Part shown: positions 56,636 to 64,000 of the stretch, in pieces | How positions within the stretch are numbered: the stretch's first letter is position 1 | Layout of the letters: each line of letters begins with the position of its first letter | Source: Cinnamomum chago | Taxonomy: Eukaryota; Streptophyta; Magnoliopsida; Laurales; Lauraceae | Direction: 5' to 3' | DNA length: 64,000 nt | NCBI GenBank assembly: GCA_038049695.1 | Contig: CP142458.1 | Span: forward strand, 60,421,501 to 60,485,500 | Notes under the pieces: generated by a model | Told to the model about the DNA's origin: nothing | Seen by the model: only the letters and a program-made list of their open reading frames with translations | Database searches by the model: none | Position numbers and translations under genes: made by a program

Positions 56636-56640
56636 GCCGC
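56636..56640. repeat. Target site duplication GCCGC, right of the Gypsy element
   Basis: It follows the ACACA end of the right LTR and is identical to 44823-44827. One copy belongs to the kinase codons GGC CGC. Confidence 0.93.
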
Positions 56641-59560
56641 ATTCCTCCATCTATTGGGAACATTTCATCTCTCACTGTTCTCAATTTATCCTTTAATGAT
56701 CTATATGGAAACATTCCCGATGATCTCGGCCAACTTCTAAAGTTGGAATTTCTACGGCTCGTCAATGACCAGCTTTCGGGTACAATTCCTTCTTCTCTTT
56801 ATAATCTTTCATCACTTACTAATTTTGACCTGGGGGCTAACAATCTGCATGGGACCATTCCACCTGATTTCGGCATCAATCTTCCAAATATCCGATGGTT
56901 TTCTCTTCACAAAAATCTATTAGAGGGACCCATACCATATTCACTGAGTAATGCTTCTAGGATTGAATATCTCGATCTTGGTGGGAATAGATTTAGAGGA
57001 TCCGTACCTATGAATCTTGGAAAGTTGCAAGCTCTTCTACGGTTTCATCTAGCAAATAACTATCTTGGCGGTGAGACGCATGACATGGATTTCATCACTT
57101 CCCTGACCAATTGCAGCAATTTGCTCTCTCTAAATTTAGGGGAGAATCGATTCAGTGGTGTCCTGCCTTCCTCAATAGCTAACCTCTCATCCCAGCTGAC
57201 ATATCTACGTTTAGGATATAATCAGATATCTGGGACCATCCCGTCAGGAATTGAGAACCTTGCCAACTTGAACTTGTTGGCAATGCATAAGAACCGTTTT
57301 ACAGGTAACATTCCCGTTCATCTCGGGAAGCTACAAAAGCTGGAAGTGATTTCCTTGAGTCATAACAGATTCTCGAGGCAAATTCCAGAATCCCTTGGAA
57401 ATCTCACAAGACTGTACCAACTATATTTAATTGAGAATGATCTACAAGGAAGCATTCCATGGAGCCTTGGAAACTGCCAGCGCCTAGAGGTATTATCCCT
57501 CTCCAAAAACAATTTTAATGGTACCATACCGAAACAACTTCTGTATATTCCTCCACTGAGAATGCTGTTTGTGGGTATGAACTCCTTGAGCGGTCCTTTT
57601 CCATTGGATGTAGATGGCTTAAAGAATCTTGAAATCCTGGATGTCTCCAACAACAAATTCTCGGGTGAAATTCCTAGCACTCTTGGCACTTGTACTCACT
57701 TGGAAAGACTTTATATGGAAGACAATTCCTTCCAAGGAAATATTCCTTCTTCCTTGAGTTCTTTAAGAGGCCTCGAGGTACTTGATTTTTCACATAACAA
57801 CCTATCTGGGCAAATTCCAAGATATCTAGAGGAATTTCAGTTTCTACAGTATTTAAATCTGTCTTTCAATGATCTCGAGGGTGCCGTGCCAGAGCATCGA
57901 ATTTTTCAGAATTCCAGTGCATTTTCAATTCAAGGAAATGTAAAGCTTTGTGGAGGAATTACAAAATTGGGGTTACCTCCATGCTCCAAGCTAGCTCCAA
58001 AGAAACACAAGAAAGCTCTTCCTTTGATAGGAATAGTCATCTCTGGTGTTATTGTGGTTCTATCTCTCTTTATGTTGTCATATTTTTTAACTCGTTACTG
58101 GTGGAAGAAGTCAAGCGAGAAAAGGCCCATTATATCTTCACTGGGAGAGCGGTTTTTAGAGGTAACTTATGCAGAGCTTCTTAAAGCAACTGATGGTTTC
58201 TCATCAACCAATTTAATTGGTGTGGGAAGTTTTGGCTTTGTCTATAAAGGATTTCTTGATCAAATCGGATTGACTGCTGCAATAAAAGTTCTCAAATTAC
58301 GACAACAAAGAGCGTCTAAAAGTTTTATTGCAGAATGCAAAGCTCTGAGAAGCAGCCGACATCGAAATATTGTTAAGATCTTATCTGTTTGCTCAAGCAT
58401 TGATTTTACTGGCAATGATTTCAAGGCGTTGGTTTTTGAGTATATGCCCAATGGGAGTTTGGACACATGGCTACATCCAAATGAAGAGCAACAAAATTCA
58501 ACATGTTTAAACTTCATTCAAAGGCTAAATGTAGCCATTGATGTGGCTAGTGCGTTGGATTATCTTCATCACGATTGTGAAGCTCCAGTAGTTCATTGTG
58601 ACCTCAAACCTAGCAATGTTCTACTTGATGAAGACATGGTTGCCCATGTGGGGGATTTTGGCTTGGCGAGGATTTTCTCCAAAGATGTCAGTAATTGCTC
58701 TCAGACTCAATCCAGCTCAATTGGGATAAAGGGATCTATTGGATATGTCGCCCCAGGTAACATACTTTTATTATGCCTTACGTTATTATTCTATAGATTC
58801 CCTGGCATGCATGTTTCAATTTTTGGTATTTTATATATGTAATACTCAAGAGCCTTTTTTTTCTTCTTTTTTTGAGAAAATTTGCACATAGTATTAGGCA
58901 CACTTATTAGTTGAAGCCACATGGGGTCATTCCAATCAGAAGAGAGGTCCGAGATGGAAAGACCAATGAAACCTAGGGGAATGAAAATGTCATCCTCAAT
59001 AGAGCAGCCTAATCCCATTACTTTTGGTCCTCAAATTTATGGTTTAGTCTTTTGTGTTTCAATACAACAGGGAGAGAACAGTTGGTTGTGTCAATTTATG
59101 GCTTGTCGGCATTTCACATTTAGATTGAAATAAATAAAAGAAAGATCTCTTTTCAAATAAAGAGAGGAAAACTACTAGAGGTTACTAGCTCTCCTCGGTC
59201 ATCTCATTTTGATGAAGGACGAAGTCAAATATTGGGAGACTTAGCCAAGTCACCTCATTTTCATATTGAATTCTGATCCATTTAATAGGTAGATCTGAAT
59301 TGAAACAATTAATATTTACTTTTAAGTAATATGCATGAGGTTTGGAGTCAACAATTTAAAAATGATGACTAAAGTGTAATTTGAAACTTATATTTGATTC
59401 CTTACATTTGGTATTTGGACTAAAAAGTTATGTCATTTGCAAGAGTTTTTTTATTTTATTTTCGTTATTAAAATATTTCCCTTGCATATAAAAATTTATT
59501 AATTTGAATTAGTTACCATGAACACTCTTTAAATGTGGGCCCATGCCCACCAAATACATG

Positions 59561-59566
<6 letters not shown>

Positions 59567-59597
<31 letters not shown>
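59567..59597. repeat. (TA)n microsatellite in the kinase intron
   Basis: A pure AT alternation of about 30 nt lies within intron 58757-61604. Other parts of this intron are AT-rich, with Asp/Ser-type low-complexity stretches at about 59930-60050 and 61060-61220. Confidence 0.95.
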
Positions 59598-59600
<3 letters not shown>

Positions 59601-60385
59601 TTTTTAGGGATAGCTAAACACTTATGAACACTATTTAGGTCACATTTAGTCACCACTAACAAAGTAGACAGGGCACGAAAAAAATTCATAAATGGGTAAC
59701 GGATATATAAAAAATCAGATCAAGTTTTGTTTAGTGTGGTGTGATATCTCAATCCAACGATGAATATAAGTGAATTGATTGTCGAATATGAACGATTGCC
59801 AATCTCTTTATTTAATTTTGTTTTATTATTTTCCTTGTGCATGTGCATGTAATGGTGGTTTTCTTTTGGGTGGGTTGATGATGGTTTGTGTTCTTAGGGG
59901 ATTTTATAAACTAGGGCTAGCAAAACCGAACCCGATCGACCCACCAACCCAACCCCAACCCATATATGACCTTCATAACCGACTCACAGGTTAATTTTCC
60001 CAGACCCGCATTGGGGTCAAGTCAACCCACGTAACCCGTACAACCCACAATTAACCTTTTAAGTTTTCATCCAAAGTATATTAAATGGATTGTTTCAATG
60101 CTTAAATAGGGATTTTAGCATCAATGAACAGGAAATTATCGAATTTCAAAGCTCTAGTATTTGAAATTCCCAAATATCCACCCATGTGAAATCCAGAAAT
60201 TTCTAATAAAGAAATGGCCTTATATATACTTAACCTTGTTATATGCATATCATACATATATATTATCAAAGTGTATTTTAGAGTTTACAATAGACATAAA
60301 TGTGATGTATTATTAAATGTGAAGGAAAATATTGTAGTTTCCTTGGTAACTAATGATACGAAGGACGTCCGGGGCTACTGACTTT

Positions 60386-60721
60386 CAATGCCCCTTAAAC
60401 ACTCAATCCCCAATTTCTTAAACACTCAATCTCCAATTTCATTACTATAAGTCTCTAAATGTACCCAGAGTCATTTGACTTTGGTACGCTTTTTTTTTAC
60501 ATTTTTTCCCTCGATCCCAAGATATCATGGGTTTTTAAAAATCCATGATATCATGGGATCCAGGTAGCTTTTCAACTTTTGACATTTGGAACCCATGATG
60601 TCATGTGTTTTTAAAATCCCATGATATCATGGGCAAAAAAGTAAAAAACAAAAGTGTACCAGAGTCAAACGACTCTGGAGAGACTTACAAAAATTGGGGA
60701 TTGAGTGTTTAAGGGGCATTG
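60386..60721. mobile_element. Palindromic MITE in the kinase intron
   Basis: The 336-bp segment starts CAATGCCCCTTAAACACTCA and ends with its reverse complement. The arms pair further inward (CCAGAGTC..TTTGACT..TGGTA). The left arm has a partial extra copy of its tip (TTAAACACTCAAT). The centre holds ATGATATCATGGG-type palindromes. It has no ORF and sits wholly in the intron. No clear target duplication was found. Confidence 0.75.
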
Positions 60722-62159
60722 TAATGTCAAATCCCCTAATATATACTCTCTAACATCATGTATTCTCATTTTTTCTGTTGGTTTTTTTTCTTTTTAATAT
60801 TGTTCGCATTTTCTATTGCATGTTTGGGTTCTGAGAACGGGTTTAATATGCTGCCGATTTTTTTGCTAGAATTAACATGAAGTTGATTTGTTGGAGAAAG
60901 ATAACACTACCTGTCAGGTTCATTCCGTAGTTGAATTCAAAACTCCAATTCCAACTATTCAAAATCAGGGAGTGCATTTTTTTTTTGGCGATGCAGGAAA
61001 TGAAATGTGTCTTCATTCTTTTCTTTTCACTAACTCAAACCGAACCTCTATGGTTATTCTGGACTCAGACTCAGACCCGGACTTAGAGTCCTCAATTCTA
61101 ATTGGAATTTATAGTTGGGCAAAGTCAAAATCAGCCCCAAATCTTGCTAATTGGATGGACAAAGGCAAGTCCAGCCCCAATTCGAATTGGACTCATGCTT
61201 GGACAATGACAAGTCCAGCCCGAGTTGACCCATTTATAGCCTTAGAAACCATAATTTAACTTTTTTTTTCTCAGTAGTGTCTTAAGATGATATGAACTTC
61301 ATTTTTATTTCGCATATAAAATGGGACAAGGCTTTGTTGATCAATTGATCATGGCAGTACAAACCTGCGCCTTCATGAAATCAATGGGCAAAGCAATCAT
61401 TATGAAATCTCAGCTAAATAACTATAAATATGAATGAAATCATAGCCATTCGTTTGATAAGTAAATATATGATGTAACCATTATTAAGGAAGATCATAAG
61501 GAGAAATTCATGTCTATGATGTTTGTGGGCCTAAGCTTGTGAAAATGATTTTGACAATTTTTTTTTGAACCATGTCTTGCTATTTCCTTTCACATAAAAA
61601 GCAGAGTATGGAATGGGTGGTGAAGTTTCTACATTCGGCGACGTGTACAGCTATGGAATCCTATTATTGGAAATGTTCACGGGAAAGAGGCCTACTGATG
61701 ATGTATTCAAAGACAATTTAAGCCTTCATCAACTTGCTAAAATGGCATTCCCAGAAAGAGTGATAGAGATTATAGATCATCGTTTGTTGTTGGAAGGCAA
61801 TGAGAACATTTCATCTAATGAAGATTACAATGAAATGAGAAGTAGGATGCATGAGTCCTTGCTTTCGTTGGTGAGAATAGGTATATCTTGTTCCGTAGCA
61901 GCACCGAAGGAACGATCGGAGATGCGAGATGTTATGCTGGAACTACAAGGAGTTAGAGACTTTTATCTTGGTGTCAACAAGTATAAAGCTAAGGAGAAGA
62001 AGGTCCTCCTGTCACTCGAAGGTCCATCGTATATTAGCAATTATTGAGACGTTGTTAGCTATTGTGATAAGGAATATGATGTTGAACACCGTTTTTGTTT
62101 CAAATAATGTTTTTCAGTGTTGTCCTTAATAATGTGCTTATTATTGTCATTAGTGAAAT

Positions 62160-62160
62160 G

Positions 62161-62207
<47 letters not shown>
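62160..62207. repeat. (CT)n and (TA)n compound microsatellite, 3' of the kinase
   Basis: About 28 nt of CT repeats are followed by about 20 nt of TA repeats, roughly 110 nt after the stop codon, probably in the 3' UTR or just beyond. Confidence 0.95.
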
Positions 62208-62396
62208 CAATTCTTATATTAATGAATGTTGTTTAGTCATGAATGTGGATGGGTACTAGGAGAGGCTTGGGATAGCAACAGTCTATTTTGGTTCGTGATC
62301 CCTCGTGCTCATGCATCCATGTGGAAACGAGGTCATTTTCTGTGTTTGGAAGGGTGGAAAACTACTTTTGAGAGGGCCCACTGTCTTGCTAAATAA

Positions 62397-62475
62397 AAAA
62401 TTGGCTTCAGGATCTATCCGTCTACAAAATATAAAACTCATTAATTGGGAGTAGTTATCTATTTGATCTTAGGCA
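62397..62475. repeat. Direct repeat flanking a LINE-like remnant, left copy
   Basis: It matches 63166-63243 (blocks AGGATCTA, TCTACAAAATATAAAA, TCATCTATT/GATCTA) with scattered differences. Confidence 0.65.
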
Positions 62476-62514
62476 TTTTGATGGTCAGCAGAAGGGTCGT
62501 CATTGGCATTCCGA

Positions 62515-63033
62515 TGCTCTCTCTTGCTATAGAGGCAGTGAAGATGATCTCCATCTCTTCTTCCTCTCTTCTTTTGCTTCTAAACATTGCTTAGTATATA
62601 TACCTTCAAAATGTAGAGCTTTCAACCTTTGGATGGCGCTTATCATACTATGTGATGCCTATGCTAGAAGAGCTATCTTCTTTATTTATTTACATCTTTT
62701 TTTTCAGCTATGAACTCTCTTTGGGGAACTAGAAAAGATGCCATATTCAGAGACATTACTCCAGCTCTAATGACCTCCTTTTCACTGCTTAATAAAATCT
62801 GATTCCCCTCCCGTTAAGCTGCATCAAAAAACCGTTCTCAAGTCCTCCACTAGTTTCAGTTCTTTATCTTTTTGGGACTTGTCGCTCTACTGTGATAATT
62901 ATATAATGTTTGTTGTTTTTCTCTTTTGATAATTTTTTGTAATCTCCTTGGGATTCTCCTTTTGTAAATTTGGGGTTTGTTTTCAATAGTTCATCCTCTC
63001 TCAATCTATTGAATCTTGCATTACAACAAAAAA
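62515..63033 (+). pseudogene. 3' end of a LINE retrotransposon (decayed)
   Basis: The plus strand, with stops and shifts, resembles the C-terminal zinc region of plant LINE reverse transcriptase (C..EDDLHLFFLSSFA.., ..SLWGTRKDAIFRDITP..). A T-rich 3' part and a short A-rich tail (ATTACAACAAAAAAAA, about 63022) follow. It is severely 5'-truncated, as usual for LINE insertions. The match is by pattern only. Confidence 0.4.
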
Positions 63034-63165
63034 AATCTGTTGGGTCTAATTAGGCCACGAAATAGATTTTTACAAGTTTCTATTATGACCATTTAATATG
63101 CACGACATGAACGTTTTTTGTGTGTAAAACCATTTTTTAAGTGGGCAAGACGATCGTACTAGATA

Positions 63166-63243
63166 AAAATTGAATTTAGGATCTAGTCATCTACAAAATA
63201 TAAAATTCATTAGGAGTTGTCATCTATTCGATCTAAGGTCATG
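63166..63243. repeat. Direct repeat flanking a LINE-like remnant, right copy
   Basis: It is a diverged copy of 62397-62475. The remaining sequence to 64000 is AT-rich, with no gene I can support. Confidence 0.65.
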
Positions 63244-64000
63244 AAATAAACATTATGCAGAGTTTTTGCTGTGACAATTTAATCACAACCTTAAATCTTG
63301 GAACTTGCAACAACCAATGGAATTTATGTTTTTATTATATTATTAATATTAATACAAGGGAGAAAATAAGTCACACCTTATCTAAATCTCAAATCCGAAA
63401 GTATGCTTTGATATCACTTTTGGAGGGAGATGGGAGGAGAGGAAAGAAAATTAAATATGAAAAATGCTAGTTTATTGCATTATACTAAATTGAGTTACAT
63501 CAAGCTAAGTTATAAACAACTAAAAGTAAACCTGCTAAAAGAAAACTCTTAACCAAAATAACAAAACACAATCCTAAAAGATAACATAAATATAATAAAA
63601 AAAAAGGAATATTCCTAATAAAATAGAAAGCAGTCCTAATCTATCCGGTTAACTACAACGACTTAACTCCTCTAATGTGTTTATCTAGTCAACGATGACT
63701 CTAACGTCACAAAATTTAGTCAACCAACCATAATCACAATCACGAAAAAGACACACCAATTTTATGTGATTTAGCCAATGTGTCTGTGCCAACAGAATAA
63801 AAGAGATTATCTATTCCTCTTAATTGTTCTCCTTAGGGTTAGGGTAACAATTTATCAATATAAATATTCTGAAGCCCTTAAAAAGCCATGCTACAAAGAT
63901 CAAAATACCCTCAAACTCTAAATATATCTAGGGTAACTCACATACAACCAATTCAGTTCATTATTAGAATACAAGATACAAACCAACAATATCTTGAACA

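Larger units (their letters stand above)
44228..62047 (+). pseudogene. LRR receptor kinase (subfamily XII, XA21/EFR-like), disrupted by a Gypsy element
   Basis: Relatives are plasma-membrane pattern-recognition receptors. Coding segments are 44228-44827, 56641-58756 and 61605-62047; one GT-AG intron (58757-61604) lies in the kinase, as in XA21 relatives. Joined without the insert they give about 1052 residues with no stop. Domains: signal peptide (1-35), LRRNT (ESDRLALLAIK..CMWGGVTC), about 20 LRRs, transmembrane segment (ALPLIGIVISGVIVVLSLF), kinase with GVGSFGFVYKG, catalytic loop VVHCDLKPSNVLL (Cys before Asp, so non-RD, typical of immune receptors), DFG and GYVAPE. The element at 44828-56635 splits the LRR at LIGR/IPPSIG with GCCGC duplicated. 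The allele should make only a truncated product unless read through. Confidence 0.92.

Noticed and set aside
1-64000. CRISPR arrays, bacterial operons, ribosome-binding sites, tRNA or rRNA genes
   Set aside because: None seen; the tandem arrays found lack spacers, and gene structure is that of a plant nucleus.

Overview
This window is nuclear DNA from a flowering plant that is not a grass. The evidence is the gene families (a multi-exon GDSL esterase, an XA21/EFR-type LRR receptor kinase, an arabinogalactan-peptide-like ORF), GT-AG introns, and dense plant transposons (Copia, Tat-lineage Gypsy, PIF/Harbinger, hAT, FAR1-type MULE, MITEs, a LINE end). Species cannot be read from the sequence. 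Two host genes were found. Nearly everything else is transposon-derived.

Layout. 1-2345: LTR, primer-binding site and broken gag of a Copia element. 2363-3405: a duplicated anonymous segment whose second copy was split by a large insertion and resumes near 22381. 3406-22380: a nested stack. The host is a minus-strand Copia element. Into it went a 5.9 kb PIF/Harbinger element (3975-9890, TAA target duplication), a 1.9 kb solo LTR (11184-13115, CAATG duplication) and a 5.1 kb solo LTR (13899-19036, ACAGC/ACAAC duplication). Removing the last insert restores the Copia reading frame; removing the 1.9 kb one brings the two RT halves back into register, although one in-frame stop remains beside it. 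22651-27168: an intact five-exon GDSL esterase/lipase gene starting about 270 bp from the stack. 27463-31930: a dispersed repeat, MITEs and a decayed hAT transposase. 31937-40575: a complete MULE with 0.5-0.6 kb inverted ends, a perfect 9-bp target duplication, a FAR1-type transposase, a GRF zinc-finger gene, an arabinogalactan-peptide-like gene and a Copia fragment. 40585-43870: further copies of the dispersed repeat. 44228-62047: an LRR receptor kinase gene cut in its LRR region by an 11.8 kb Tat/Retand-type Gypsy element (44828-56635).

The Gypsy element looks very young. Its two 718-bp LTRs differ at one position by my alignment, the 1969-residue gag-pol frame is open, and the 5-bp target duplication (GCCGC) is perfect. 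It carries a spliced antisense extra ORF, disrupted by a 614-bp tandem duplication, and a 49-bp tandem array. Without the element the kinase would encode about 1052 residues with no frame break, so the insertion is the only lesion I see in that gene.

Regulation. The GDSL promoter lies against the edge of the nested stack, and its intron 2 holds a Tourist-like MITE. The kinase has a TATA box 61 bp before its ATG. No tRNA, rRNA or CRISPR was found. All calls come from reading; no alignment program or database was used, and splice sites were inferred from reading frame and family conservation.
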